Shown here one piece after another: positions 18,916-28,304 of a DNA stretch of 64,000 bases. Both the position numbers and the translations under genes were made by a program. Positions within the stretch are counted from its first letter, which is position 1. Every line of letters starts with the position of its first letter. The stretch is from assembly GCA_019119895.1 (NCBI GenBank), contig DWWD01000042.1, positions 62,001-126,000 of the forward strand. The letters run 5' to 3'. The notes under the pieces were generated by a model. The model was not told the DNA's origin. It made no database searches and saw nothing but the letters and a program-made list of their open reading frames with translations. The stretch comes from Candidatus Anaerostipes avistercoris. GTDB lineage: Bacteria > Bacillota > Clostridia > Lachnospirales > Lachnospiraceae.

Positions 18916-20733
18916 TTGAGAAGACGACGCAGAGTGAAGAAAATAAAACGACTTAATCATGCTATGAAGGTAAGGACGATCGGAATGGTCACCTTCATAG
19001 CAATTCTTTTTATCATTCTGGCAGGAAGACTTGTTTATTTCAGTATATTTAAAAATGGAATTTATGAAAAGCAGGTCCTGTCCCAGCAGAACTATGACAG
19101 TGTGACGATTCCTTACAAAAGAGGGGATATTTTGGACCGGAATGGCAATACTTTAGCTACCAGCAGGAAATTGTACAACCTTGTGCTGGAGCCGCAGAAT
19201 ATTCTTCGGACGGAAGACACCAGAAAGGAAGTCGTAGCCGCATTGACTAAATATATGAAGATTGACAAAGATGACCTTATGTCGTATCTGAAAGAGAATA
19301 AAGACTCCTATTATTCTGTATATAAAGAAGATCTAACATATAATCAGGTTTCCGGTATGAAAGAATATATGGACAGCGACGAGGGAGAAAATATTGTAGG
19401 TGTGGTATTTGCGGAAAAGTATGAGAGAGAATATCCGAATCAGTCTCTGGCAGGCCATGTGATTGGATTTGTTTCCGATAACAGCGGAACCGGAGGAATC
19501 GAGCAGTATTACAACAGCACTCTTTCAGGCGTAGATGGACGGCAGTATACGTATCTCAATGAGGAACTGGAGCAGGATACTTCTGTTGTAGATCCGGAAA
19601 ATGGAAAAACTGTTGTTTCAACCATTGATTCCAATATCCAGAAGATTGCCGAACAGAGACTGGCTGCTTTTGAAGAAGAATACGGAAGCAAGGGAAGCAG
19701 CATCCTGGTAATGAATCCAAACAATGGAGAAGTGTACGCCATGGCATCTTCCACTTCTTTTAATCTGGAAGAGCCGAGGAATGAGGAGAATCTCTTGACG
19801 AAATATACGCAGAGTCAGATTGATAAGATGAGCGAAGATGAAAAGGCAGATGCGTTCAATGAAATCTGGAGAAATCCGATCGTATCCAATACCTTTGAAC
19901 CGGGATCCACGTTCAAGCCGTTTACTGTGGCAGCAGGACTGGAAGAAGGAATATTAGACGGAGATGAGACATTTGTATGTAACGGATACGAGCAGATCGG
20001 ATCTAACCGGATCCACTGTTCCCACCGGTCAGGACACGGAACCATTACATTGTCCGAGTCCATTTCCCTGTCCTGTAATGATGCGATCATGCAGATCGCA
20101 TCCAAGGAAGGGAAAGATACATTTACCAAATATCAGAGAGAATTTAATTTCGGAAGTCTGACAGGCATTGATCTGCCTGGAGAAGCATCTGCGGCATCTT
20201 TGCTTCACAGCGCAGATGAGATGCAGGATGTAGATCTTGCCACCAGTTCTTTCGGACAATCTTTTAACTGTTCCATGATCCAGCTGGCAAGCGCATTCTC
20301 CTCTCTGATCAACGGAGGTAATTACTATCAGCCACATGTGGTCAGACAGCTGCAGAATGATGAAGGGGAAGTGATCAGCAACATTGAGCCGACTCTGGTA
20401 AAACAGACTGTATCAAAAGATACGTCAGACAAGCTCAGAGAATATATGCAGGAAACCGTGGAATCAGGAACCGGAACGAGAGCGCAGCTGGATGATTATA
20501 CGGTTGGAGGAAAAACCGGTACCGCAGAAAAAATTCCGAGAAGCGCGGGAACCTACATTGTTTCCTTCTGCGGATTTGCCCCGGTGGAAGATCCGCAGGT
20601 TGTCGTATATGTTGTGATCGATGAGATTCAGAAAGGATCCCAGCAGAATACAGGACTGGCAGTGGAAATGGCAAGGGATGTACTCAAGGGATCCCTGGAA
20701 GAACTGAAGGTGGCAAAGAGCAGTAATAAGTAA
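18916..20733 (+). CDS. ftsI: Class B penicillin-binding protein (FtsI/PBP2B type)
   Basis: A septal transpeptidase of about 605 residues: a strongly basic N-terminus, one membrane helix near residues 20-43, a PBP dimer domain (RGDILDRNGNTLATS near 75), then the transpeptidase domain. The active-site tetrad is in EPGSTFKPFT near residue 333, SxN in SLSCNDAI near 386, and KTG in VGGKTGTAEKI near 529. An upstream GTG at 18907 lies inside the ribosome binding site GAGGTGA, so TTG 18916 is the likelier start. It is followed by a paralogous PBP. Confidence 0.9.
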   Translation: MRRRRRVKKIKRLNHAMKVRTIGMVTFIAILFIILAGRLVYFSIFKNGIYEKQVLSQQNYDSVTIPYKRGDILDRNGNTLATSRKLYNLVLEPQNILRTEDTRKEVVAALTKYMKIDKDDLMSYLKENKDSYYSVYKEDLTYNQVSGMKEYMDSDEGENIVGVVFAEKYEREYPNQSLAGHVIGFVSDNSGTGGIEQYYNSTLSGVDGRQYTYLNEELEQDTSVVDPENGKTVVSTIDSNIQKIAEQRLAAFEEEYGSKGSSILVMNPNNGEVYAMASSTSFNLEEPRNEENLLTKYTQSQIDKMSEDEKADAFNEIWRNPIVSNTFEPGSTFKPFTVAAGLEEGILDGDETFVCNGYEQIGSNRIHCSHRSGHGTITLSESISLSCNDAIMQIASKEGKDTFTKYQREFNFGSLTGIDLPGEASAASLLHSADEMQDVDLATSSFGQSFNCSMIQLASAFSSLINGGNYYQPHVVRQLQNDEGEVISNIEPTLVKQTVSKDTSDKLREYMQETVESGTGTRAQLDDYTVGGKTGTAEKIPRSAGTYIVSFCGFAPVEDPQVVVYVVIDEIQKGSQQNTGLAVEMARDVLKGSLEELKVAKSSNK

Positions 20734-20795
20734 TTGTAATATAAGCCGGATTTTTTCATACGTTTATAATAGTATGGAATTACGAGGCACAGCTG

Positions 20796-22535
20796 GTGAA
20801 AACAATTTATAAAAAGAAGCTCCTGGCCGTGGCGGCCGTGATATTTCTGGGATTCCTGCTGGTAGCGTCCCGACTGGGCTATGTGATGATCGCCCAGTCA
20901 GATAAATATCAGGAGCTGGCGAAAAATCTGCACCAGAGAGAAAGAGAAATCAAGGCTCCAAGAGGGAACATTTACGACCGCAATGGAGTAAAAATTGCTT
21001 CCAATAAGGCAGTTTACTCCATTTCTGTGATCTATTCGCAAATGACAGACAAAGCAAAGGTCGTGGAGGTGCTCTCAGAAGAACTGGGGCTGGAAACGAA
21101 AGAGATACAGGAAAAAGTCTATAAGAATTCTGTCCGGGAAAAGATCAAAAGCAATGTGGAAAAGGAAACGGCGGACCGGATCCGAAACTACAAGCTGGAC
21201 GGAGTAAAAATAGATGAAGATTACAAGAGAGTATACCCTTACGACTCCCTGGCGTCGAAGGTTCTTGGTTTCACCGGCGGTGACAATCAGGGAATTGTCG
21301 GACTGGAAGTCGCATATGATGAGTACCTGCAGGGAACTCCGGGGAAAATCCTGACGCTGACTGACGGGAGCGGGGTAGAAATCGAAGGAGCTTATGAAGA
21401 GAGAGATGAGCCTGTGGCGGGAGATGATCTGTACACTTCGCTGGATGTGAATCTACAGAATTATGTAACACAGGCTTGTGAAAAAGTAAAAAAAGAAAAG
21501 AATGCAAAACAAGTTTCCATGATTCTTATGAATCCGCAGAACGGAGAGATATACGCCATGGCAAATGTGCCGGAATATAATCTCAATGAACCGTTTGAGC
21601 TGACGAAGAAACAGCAGCAGGCAGACAGCAAAAAGCAGCAGGAATATCTGAATCAGAAATGGAGAAATTCCTGCATCAACGATACCTATGAGCCCGGATC
21701 AGTCTTTAAGATCATTACCGCGGCAGCCGGGCTGGAATCCGGTAAGGTAAAAGTGACGGATCATTTTAATTGTCCGGGATTCCGGATTGTGGAGGATCGG
21801 AAAATCCGGTGCCACAAGACCACAGGACATGGAAGCGAAACCTTCCGGGAAGGGGTCATGAACTCCTGCAATCCGGTTTTTATGGAAGTCGGAGCCCGGG
21901 TGGGGGTCGATGGAATGTACGATATGTTCCAGAAACTCGGGCTGTTTGAGAAAACCGGAATCGACCTTCCGGGAGAAGCAAATTCTATTATGCATAAGAA
22001 AAAGAATGTGAAGGCGGTGGAACTGGCAACGATGTCGTTTGGACAGTCCATTCAGATTACACCGCTCCAGCTGCTCCGGGCTGCCAGTGCAGCAGTAAAC
22101 GGAGGGAAACTCATAACGCCTCACTTTGGAGTCCGCGCGGTTTCCGCAGATGGAAAAGAAGAGAAGGTATTTGAGTATTCTGAGAAAAAAGGAGTGATTC
22201 AGAAAGAAACATCGGAGACTTTGAGAGAACTGCTGAAAGCAGTCGTTTCAGAAGGATCCGGGAGAAATTGTAGAATTGATGGATTTTCAATCGGAGGTAA
22301 GACGGCTACCAGTGAGAAGCTGCCCCGTGGAAATGGCAAATATATCTCTTCCTTTCTTGGCTTTTCGAAGGCGGAAGATCCAACAGTGATGGGGATTGTC
22401 CTGATTGATGAGCCGGAGGGAACCTATTACGGCGGCACCATAGCGGCGCCGGTCATGCGCAGTGTTTTCCAGGTCGCGCTTCCGTATCTTGGAATATCCA
22501 AAGATTATACAGACAGCAAAGAAAGCAGATCATAA
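20796..22535 (+). CDS. Second class B penicillin-binding protein, SpoVD-like
   Basis: A 579-residue paralogue of the preceding PBP: membrane helix near residues 8-28, dimer domain with APRGNIYDRNGVKIAS near 52, and a transpeptidase domain with EPGSVFKIITAA near 300 and MNSCNPVF near 356. The third motif reads GGKTATSEK instead of the usual KTG, the glycine being replaced by alanine with the frame intact. Tandem class B PBPs here often include a sporulation-type SpoVD, but no PASTA domain is visible. GTG 20796 is used with a weak GAGG site. A TATAAT-like element in the 62-base spacer hints at an extra promoter. Confidence 0.85.
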   Translation: MKTIYKKKLLAVAAVIFLGFLLVASRLGYVMIAQSDKYQELAKNLHQREREIKAPRGNIYDRNGVKIASNKAVYSISVIYSQMTDKAKVVEVLSEELGLETKEIQEKVYKNSVREKIKSNVEKETADRIRNYKLDGVKIDEDYKRVYPYDSLASKVLGFTGGDNQGIVGLEVAYDEYLQGTPGKILTLTDGSGVEIEGAYEERDEPVAGDDLYTSLDVNLQNYVTQACEKVKKEKNAKQVSMILMNPQNGEIYAMANVPEYNLNEPFELTKKQQQADSKKQQEYLNQKWRNSCINDTYEPGSVFKIITAAAGLESGKVKVTDHFNCPGFRIVEDRKIRCHKTTGHGSETFREGVMNSCNPVFMEVGARVGVDGMYDMFQKLGLFEKTGIDLPGEANSIMHKKKNVKAVELATMSFGQSIQITPLQLLRAASAAVNGGKLITPHFGVRAVSADGKEEKVFEYSEKKGVIQKETSETLRELLKAVVSEGSGRNCRIDGFSIGGKTATSEKLPRGNGKYISSFLGFSKAEDPTVMGIVLIDEPEGTYYGGTIAAPVMRSVFQVALPYLGISKDYTDSKESRS

Positions 22536-22587
22536 ATAGAAAACAGGAACAGCTTCCTGGCAGACAAAAAACAAATGAGGTGGCGAT

Positions 22588-23559
22588 ATGAATTATGGGA
22601 TTGTCAAGCCGGTTTTGGCAGCCTTTTTCATCAGTGTGGCGCTGAGTCCTCTGATGATACGGTATCTGCACAAGCTGAAATTCGGCCAGTTCATCCGGGG
22701 AGAAGGCCCGGAATCACACCTGAAGAAGTCTGGCACTCCGACCATGGGAGGCCTGATCATTTTACTTGGCATTGTGGTAGCATCACTGTTTTATGTGAAG
22801 AACTATCCTGCCGTGATACCGATTTTGTTTGTAACGCTTGGATTTGGCTTTATTGGCTTTATCGATGATTATATTAAAGTCGTCATGAAAAGGAATCTCG
22901 GTCTGAAAGCATGGCAGAAAATGCTGGGGCAGATTCTTGTGACGGGAATTTTTGCATACTATTTAATCAATTATACAGATACGGGAACCTTGATGCTGAT
23001 CCCGTTTACCCATGGAAAATACCTGGATCTTGGAATGTTTTTTGTTCCCGGGATTTTTCTCATTCTGCTGGGCACCGTAAACGGGGCCAATTTTACAGAC
23101 GGACTGGATGGGCTGGCATCAAGTGTGACAGTGCTGATAGCTACCTTTTTTACAGTGGCGGCTGTCGGCATGGGCGCTTCCGGAAATGATCCGGGAATAT
23201 GGCCCATTTCCTGTGCGACAGTGGGATCGCTTCTGGGATTTCTGGTGTTTAACGTGTACCCGGCAAGAGTATTTATGGGAGACACCGGGTCCCTGGCCCT
23301 GGGAGGCTTTGTGGCGGCCACGGCGGTGATGCTGAAGCTGCCGCTGTTTATACCGATTGTCGCGTTTATTTACATGATTGAAGTCATTTCTGTTATGCTG
23401 CAGGTATGTTACTTTAAAGCTACAGGAGGAAAAAGATTATTTAAAATGGCGCCGATCCACCATCATTTCGAATTGTCCGGCTGGCCGGAAACGAAAGTTG
23501 TGGCGATTTTTGCGATCATTACGGCGGTCTGCTGTCTGATCGGATTGGTAGCGATTTAG
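22588..23559 (+). CDS. mraY: Phospho-N-acetylmuramoyl-pentapeptide-transferase
   Basis: MraY transfers phospho-MurNAc-pentapeptide to undecaprenyl phosphate, giving lipid I at the inner membrane face. The 323-residue protein has about ten membrane segments. Signatures include GTPTMGGLI near residue 49, the aspartate pair in IGFIDDYIK near 90, NGANFTDGLDGLASS near 164, and the metal/nucleotide motif PIHHHFELSGW near 296. It lies between the second PBP and murD. Confidence 0.97.
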   Translation: MNYGIVKPVLAAFFISVALSPLMIRYLHKLKFGQFIRGEGPESHLKKSGTPTMGGLIILLGIVVASLFYVKNYPAVIPILFVTLGFGFIGFIDDYIKVVMKRNLGLKAWQKMLGQILVTGIFAYYLINYTDTGTLMLIPFTHGKYLDLGMFFVPGIFLILLGTVNGANFTDGLDGLASSVTVLIATFFTVAAVGMGASGNDPGIWPISCATVGSLLGFLVFNVYPARVFMGDTGSLALGGFVAATAVMLKLPLFIPIVAFIYMIEVISVMLQVCYFKATGGKRLFKMAPIHHHFELSGWPETKVVAIFAIITAVCCLIGLVAI

Positions 23560-23572
23560 TAAGGAGAAAAAC

Positions 23573-24937
23573 ATGGCATTGAAAGATAAGAAATTTTTAG
23601 TTGCGGGAGCAGGAAAAAGCGGGATTGGATCCGTGAATCTTTTGTTAAAAGCAGGCGCGGATGTGGTTTTAACCGATGAAAATAAGGATTTGGATCAGGA
23701 CGCCCTGTATCAGAAAATATATCAGGAAACAAAGATTCCGCTGATTCTGGGAGAAGTGACGGAAGAACAGATCAAAGATTTTGATCTGCTGGTACTGAGC
23801 CCGGGGATTTCCGTGAATGCTCCAATCGCCCGTCTGTTTTCAGAGCGGGGCAAACCGGTATGGAGTGAGATTGAGCTGGCTTATCAGGCCGGAAAAGGAA
23901 AAATCGCAGCTATTACAGGGACCAATGGAAAGACCACGACAACCGCTCTCACAGGAGAAATTATGCAGGGGTATTATGACAGTACCTATGTTGTGGGGAA
24001 TATCGGAACGCCTTATACCAGTGTGGCGCTGGATACCACGGATGACAGCAGGATCGTTGCGGAAATCAGCAGCTTCCAGCTGGAAACCATCGTGGATTTC
24101 TGCCCGGAAGTGTGCGCGGTTCTGAATATTACGCCGGACCATCTGGATCGTCACGGAACCGTTGAAGTATACGCAGAAACAAAGGAATCCATCGGAAAGA
24201 ATCAGAACCCGGATCAGGTAATGGTGCTCAATTATGAAGATGAGACAACAAGAAATATGGCAGAACGGGCAAAAGGCCGGGTTGTATTCTTCAGTCTCCA
24301 TCATCAAATCAAAGATGGCGTCTATATGGACGGGGATGTGTTTATCATCGAAGAAAACGGAGAAAAGACGGAAGTCTGTACTTTGGAGGATACCTGCCTG
24401 CTGGGAGGGCATAATTATGAGAACATTCTGGCGGCGATCGCCATATCTTATTATATGGGGGTTCCGGCGGAGTATATCCGAAAAGGAATCCAGAGATTCA
24501 AAGGAGTCGCTCACAGAATTGAATATGTAGATACCGTAAACGGAGTTGCCTATTATAACGATTCCAAAGGAACCAACCCGGATGCCGCGATCAAAGGCAT
24601 TCAGGCAATGAATCGTCCGACTTATCTGATCGGCGGCGGATATGACAAGAAGGCAGCTTACGATGAATGGATAGAAGCCTTTGATGGAAAAGTAAAGGAA
24701 CTGATTCTCATGGGAGTAACGGCCCCGAAGATCGCTGATACGGCGAAAGCTCATGGATTTGACGCTATTGTATTCGTGGATTCCATGGAAGAGGCTGTTT
24801 CGCATGCGGCAGAGCATGCACAGGACGGAGATGCGGTACTGCTGTCTCCGGCATGCGCAAGCTGGGGTATGTTCCCGAATTATGAAGTGAGGGGCGATAT
24901 CTTTAAAGAGTGTGTAAAAAAATTAAAGGAGCTGTAA
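23573..24937 (+). CDS. murD: UDP-N-acetylmuramoylalanine-D-glutamate ligase
   Basis: MurD adds D-glutamate to UDP-MurNAc-L-alanine with ATP. The 454-residue protein has an N-terminal Rossmann-like UDP-binding domain (FLVAGAGKSGIGSV), the central ATPase domain with ITGTNGKTTTTALTG near residue 113, the motif NITPDHLDRHG near 184, and a C-terminal ligase domain. RBS AAGGAG precedes the ATG. murC, murE and murF are absent from this stretch, so the other stem-peptide ligases lie elsewhere. Confidence 0.97.
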   Translation: MALKDKKFLVAGAGKSGIGSVNLLLKAGADVVLTDENKDLDQDALYQKIYQETKIPLILGEVTEEQIKDFDLLVLSPGISVNAPIARLFSERGKPVWSEIELAYQAGKGKIAAITGTNGKTTTTALTGEIMQGYYDSTYVVGNIGTPYTSVALDTTDDSRIVAEISSFQLETIVDFCPEVCAVLNITPDHLDRHGTVEVYAETKESIGKNQNPDQVMVLNYEDETTRNMAERAKGRVVFFSLHHQIKDGVYMDGDVFIIEENGEKTEVCTLEDTCLLGGHNYENILAAIAISYYMGVPAEYIRKGIQRFKGVAHRIEYVDTVNGVAYYNDSKGTNPDAAIKGIQAMNRPTYLIGGGYDKKAAYDEWIEAFDGKVKELILMGVTAPKIADTAKAHGFDAIVFVDSMEEAVSHAAEHAQDGDAVLLSPACASWGMFPNYEVRGDIFKECVKKLKEL

Positions 24938-24940
24938 GCT

Positions 24941-26056
24941 GTGGCAAACCGGATTAGAGAAAAGTATATGGCCAGAAAAAAATATTTCGATTATCCCTTG
25001 TTATTTCTGGTGATTTTCTTAGTGTTGTTTGGAATGGTCATGATTTTCAGCACAAGTTCATATAAAAGTACGATGAACTATGGAAACCCGTATCACTGGC
25101 TGATCCGTCAGGGGATCGCGGCGGCGATCGGAGTCGTTGGAATGATCGTATTCTGCAAGCTGGACTACCGGCTGTTCAGGCATTTGTTTGTGGCAAGAAC
25201 CTGTTACTGGCTCAGCATTATCCTGCTGGGTGCCGTACTGATTATCGGAGCAGCAAGAAAAGGATCCATGCGCTGGATTTCCATCGGGGGATTTCAGTTT
25301 CAGCCTTCTGAATTTGCCAAGATTTTTCTTGTCATTTATCTGGCGTACATATTGTCAAGAGATGCTCATAAGATGAAAACATTTTTCAGTGCGGTAAAAG
25401 TGCTGGCAAAATGCGCGCTGATCATCGGGCTGGTCGCCTATCAGAACCTGAGTACGGCACTGGTACTCTGTGCCATCACAGGGGTTATGATCTTTGTTGT
25501 GAGTCCGAAGACAAAGCAGCTGATTGGAATTGCCGTCGGAATGGTGGGAGTGCTGGTGGCTTATCTGACATTTTCCAGCAGCTACCGAAACGAAAGACTG
25601 CAGATCTGGCTGCATCCGGAATCCCACGAAAAGGGACTTCAGACCATGCAGGCGCTGTATGCCATCGGATCCGGCGGGATATTCGGAAAAGGACTTGGAC
25701 AGAGCATGCAGAAGATGGGCTTTATCCCGGAATCCCATAACGATATGATTTTTTCTATCATATGCGAGGAACTGGGACTGTTTGGAGCGGTCTGTCTGAT
25801 CCTGGTGTTTATGGCGCTGATCTGGAGAATTCTTCTGATCGCCATGAATGCGGAGGATCTGTTTGGCTCTCTGATTGCGATCGGATTTATGACACATATT
25901 GCGGTGCAGGTATTTATTAATATCGCGGTAGTAACCAACACAATCCCGCCGACGGGAATTCCGCTGCCGTTCATCAGTTACGGTGGAAGTTCGATTTTGG
26001 CGATATTGGTGGAAATGGGAATTGTGCTGTCTATCTCCAAAAGAATACGACTATAG
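24941..26056 (+). CDS. ftsW: FtsW-type lipid II polymerase / SEDS protein
   Basis: A 371-residue polytopic SEDS glycosyltransferase with about ten membrane segments, partner of the class B PBPs in septal wall synthesis. Conserved elements are WISIGGFQFQPSEFAK near residue 110, GIFGKGLGQSMQKMGFIPESHNDMIF (positions about 244-269, in part), and PFISYGGSSILAILVEMG near the C-terminus. The initiating GTG overlaps the region just after the murD stop. Its cluster position favours FtsW over RodA. Confidence 0.93.
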   Translation: MANRIREKYMARKKYFDYPLLFLVIFLVLFGMVMIFSTSSYKSTMNYGNPYHWLIRQGIAAAIGVVGMIVFCKLDYRLFRHLFVARTCYWLSIILLGAVLIIGAARKGSMRWISIGGFQFQPSEFAKIFLVIYLAYILSRDAHKMKTFFSAVKVLAKCALIIGLVAYQNLSTALVLCAITGVMIFVVSPKTKQLIGIAVGMVGVLVAYLTFSSSYRNERLQIWLHPESHEKGLQTMQALYAIGSGGIFGKGLGQSMQKMGFIPESHNDMIFSIICEELGLFGAVCLILVFMALIWRILLIAMNAEDLFGSLIAIGFMTHIAVQVFINIAVVTNTIPPTGIPLPFISYGGSSILAILVEMGIVLSISKRIRL

Positions 26057-26064
26057 AAGGATGG

Positions 26065-26850
26065 ATGCTTATGGAGCAAAAAGACGATAATAAAGTAATC
26101 CGGATGAAGAAACACAGGGATGGGAAAAAGAAAATCCACATTCCGATAAAAAGGATTCTGATCGGAATTGTCCTGTGCCTGATTCTGGCAGTGGGGGCCA
26201 TCGCGGCCTTCTGCCCGATCAAGACGATCAGAGTCGCCGATCTGGATTACTATACAAAGGCAGAAGTAACGCAGGCGGTTAAGAAAAAACGATATATTGG
26301 AAATACGGTAGCTTACTTTCTGATGAGTAAGATTCGTCAGCCGGATCTGCTGCCGTTTATTGAATCATATGATGTGGAAATCAACGGACCGAATACGATT
26401 ACGATCCGTGTCAATGAAAAGAAACGGGCAGGCTGCCTTTTATATAATGGAAAATATGTTTATTTTGACAAAAACGGATATGCTCTCGAGAGCAGCCAGA
26501 AGAAATTCGACGAAGTACCTTTGGTCACCGGTCTGAAATTTGACAAGCTTGTCATGCAGGAAAAAATACCGGTGGAAAAGGAAAATGTGTTTTCATATAT
26601 TCTGGAGCTGACAACAGCGATCAGCAAGTACAGCATCCCGGTCGATCAGATTTATATGGAGGATGACGGGACGGCTCTGCTGATCAGCGGAGACATTACC
26701 GTTGATTTATATGATAATGAAAACGTAGATATTAAAATTCCCGAATTATCTGGGATTTTGAAAAAACTAAAAGGAAAAAGCGGAACTGTAGATATGAGAT
26801 ACTTTGATGAATACCAGAAAATAACGATTTTTCAGCCAAAAAAGAGTTGA
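26065..26850 (+). CDS. ftsQ: FtsQ/DivIB cell division protein
   Basis: A 261-residue bitopic protein: basic cytoplasmic tail (RMKKHRDGKKKIHIPIK), one membrane helix near residues 29-52, then a POTRA domain (KTIRVADLDYYTKAEVTQAV) and a beta-rich domain. FtsQ/DivIB scaffolds the divisome with FtsL and FtsB/DivIC. ATG 26071 is an alternative start two codons later with better spacing to AGAAGG. It lies between ftsW and ftsZ as expected; no murG or ftsA is found beside it. Confidence 0.85.
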   Translation: MLMEQKDDNKVIRMKKHRDGKKKIHIPIKRILIGIVLCLILAVGAIAAFCPIKTIRVADLDYYTKAEVTQAVKKKRYIGNTVAYFLMSKIRQPDLLPFIESYDVEINGPNTITIRVNEKKRAGCLLYNGKYVYFDKNGYALESSQKKFDEVPLVTGLKFDKLVMQEKIPVEKENVFSYILELTTAISKYSIPVDQIYMEDDGTALLISGDITVDLYDNENVDIKIPELSGILKKLKGKSGTVDMRYFDEYQKITIFQPKKS

Positions 26851-26932
26851 AAAAACATAGCAAAAACGGTATCATTAGATTAATGTATAGAATTAAAGTG
26901 GGTTGTCATTAGTGACATGAAGGAGGAGCAAC

Positions 26933-28075
26933 GTGGTTGAGATTATGCCTAGTGTAGAGAATACACAAGCCAGGATTTTAGTTATAGGTGTTGGGGGAGC
27001 AGGAAATAACGCCGTCAACCGAATGGTAGATGAAAATATCCAGGGCGTAGAGCTCGTGGGAGTAAATACAGATAGACAGGCTTTATCATTATGTAAAGCT
27101 TCAACGAAGATACAGATTGGTGAGAAACTGACAAAAGGACTCGGAGCAGGAGCCAAGCCTGAGATTGGCGAAGCTGCTGTGGAAGAGAACAGAGAAGAGA
27201 TCACAGAACTTGTGACAGGAGCCGACATGGTGTTTGTTACCTGCGGTATGGGCGGAGGAACCGGAACAGGAGCTGCTCCGATTATTGCTGAGATTGCCAA
27301 AGGGCTGGGAATCCTGACAGTAGGAGTTGTGACAAAGCCGTTTTCCTTTGAAGGAAAGCCTAGAATGAATAACGCGATGTCAGGAATCGCAAGACTGCAG
27401 GATCAGGTGGATACGATGATCGTAATCCCGAATGACAAGCTTCTGCAGATCTGTGACAAGAGGACAACAATCCCGGATGCGCTTAAGAAGGCTGATGAGG
27501 TTCTTCAGCAGGGCGTACAGGGAATTACAGATATGATCTATAATCCGGGACTGATTAATGTGGATTTCGCGGATATCCAGACCGTTATGAGGGACAAGGG
27601 AATTGCCCATATCGGTATGGGAGTCGCAGACGAAGAGCTGGAGGCAATCAAGACAGCCATGGAAAGTCCGCTGCTTGAGACAACCGTTTCCGGAGCGACA
27701 GATGTTATCGTCAACTTTGCAGGTGCTGTCGGCATGCTGGAGGCTCAGCAGGCAGTCGAGTATCTGAAAGACGAAGCAGGAGAGGAAGTCAACGTTATTT
27801 TCGGTACGGTCAATGCAGATTTTGGAGATCAGATCAGCGCTACGATCATTGCGACCGGAATCAAGAATACCGATGGAAGAAATACACAGCGTAAACCTTT
27901 TACACCGCATACAACTTCCGGACCGGCTTTTTCCGGACAGCCAATCCATAACGGCAGAGTAGAGACAGAAGATACAGCTGGTACATATGACACAGATTCC
28001 CAGGCTGCCACGGTGGAGGACAAAGATTCCAAGATCGTGATTCCTGAATTCTTATTAAAGAGCAGAAGAAAATAG
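26933..28075 (+). CDS. ftsZ: Cell division GTPase FtsZ
   Basis: The tubulin-like GTPase that forms the Z ring. The 380-residue protein starts at GTG 26933 after AAGGAGGAGCAAC. It has the nucleotide-binding [14 protein letters not shown] near residue 18, the tubulin signature [13 protein letters not shown] near 105, and the catalytic T7-loop [11 protein letters not shown] near 207. The C-terminal peptide contains [12 protein letters not shown], a form of the conserved tail that binds FtsA/SepF-type partners. An 80-base spacer after ftsQ and the terminator behind it make it the last gene of the cluster. Confidence 0.98.
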   Translation: MVEIMPSVENTQARILVIGVGGAGNNAVNRMVDENIQGVELVGVNTDRQALSLCKASTKIQIGEKLTKGLGAGAKPEIGEAAVEENREEITELVTGADMVFVTCGMGGGTGTGAAPIIAEIAKGLGILTVGVVTKPFSFEGKPRMNNAMSGIARLQDQVDTMIVIPNDKLLQICDKRTTIPDALKKADEVLQQGVQGITDMIYNPGLINVDFADIQTVMRDKGIAHIGMGVADEELEAIKTAMESPLLETTVSGATDVIVNFAGAVGMLEAQQAVEYLKDEAGEEVNVIFGTVNADFGDQISATIIATGIKNTDGRNTQRKPFTPHTTSGPAFSGQPIHNGRVETEDTAGTYDTDSQAATVEDKDSKIVIPEFLLKSRRK

Positions 28076-28093
28076 AATAAAATATGAGCAGTG

Positions 28094-28136
28094 CCAGGAA
28101 GTCTGTGATACAGGCTTCCTGGTTTTCCTTTTTTGG
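28094..28136 (+). terminator. Intrinsic terminator after ftsZ
   Basis: CCAGGAAG and CTTCCTGG arms over 13 bases, then TTTTCCTTTTTT. It closes the division cluster. Confidence 0.85.
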
Positions 28137-28250
28137 GGTTCTTTGCCGAGTATGGAGAAATCAGAGACCGGGGATATAGGATAAGCCAGAAGGATTTGGC
28201 ATTTGGACATCTGAGAATGAGAAAAAGCCAAAAGTGGAGGAAAAATCCTG
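28129..28250 (+). repeat. Dispersed intergenic repeat, copy 2 (most complete)
   Basis: Runs from the terminator T-tract to GGAGGAAAAATCC. Its first half (TTTTTTGGGG through GGGATATAGGATAAGCCAGA) matches copy 3 at 39014-39091, and its second half (ACATCTGAGAATGAG then CCAAAAGTGGAGGAAAAA) matches copy 1 at 7815-7925. One frame is open across most of it but lacks a supported start, so coding is doubtful. Confidence 0.6.
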
Positions 28251-28261
28251 GTGGTGCACAC

Positions 28262-28286
28262 CCAAATCCCGGAAAGTATCCCGGGA
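28262..28286. other. Hairpin downstream of hydE
   Basis: AATCCCGG and CCGGGATT arms over about 8 bases, close to the hydE stop. There is no T-run on either side, so it may act as an mRNA 3' end or a weak terminator. Confidence 0.35.
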
Positions 28287-28304
28287 TTCGGGGTTCATAG
28301 GGTG

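Noticed and set aside
23840-24817. Long minus-strand open frame inside murD
   Set aside because: Complementary shadow of a conserved gene; no ribosome binding site and no recognisable protein.
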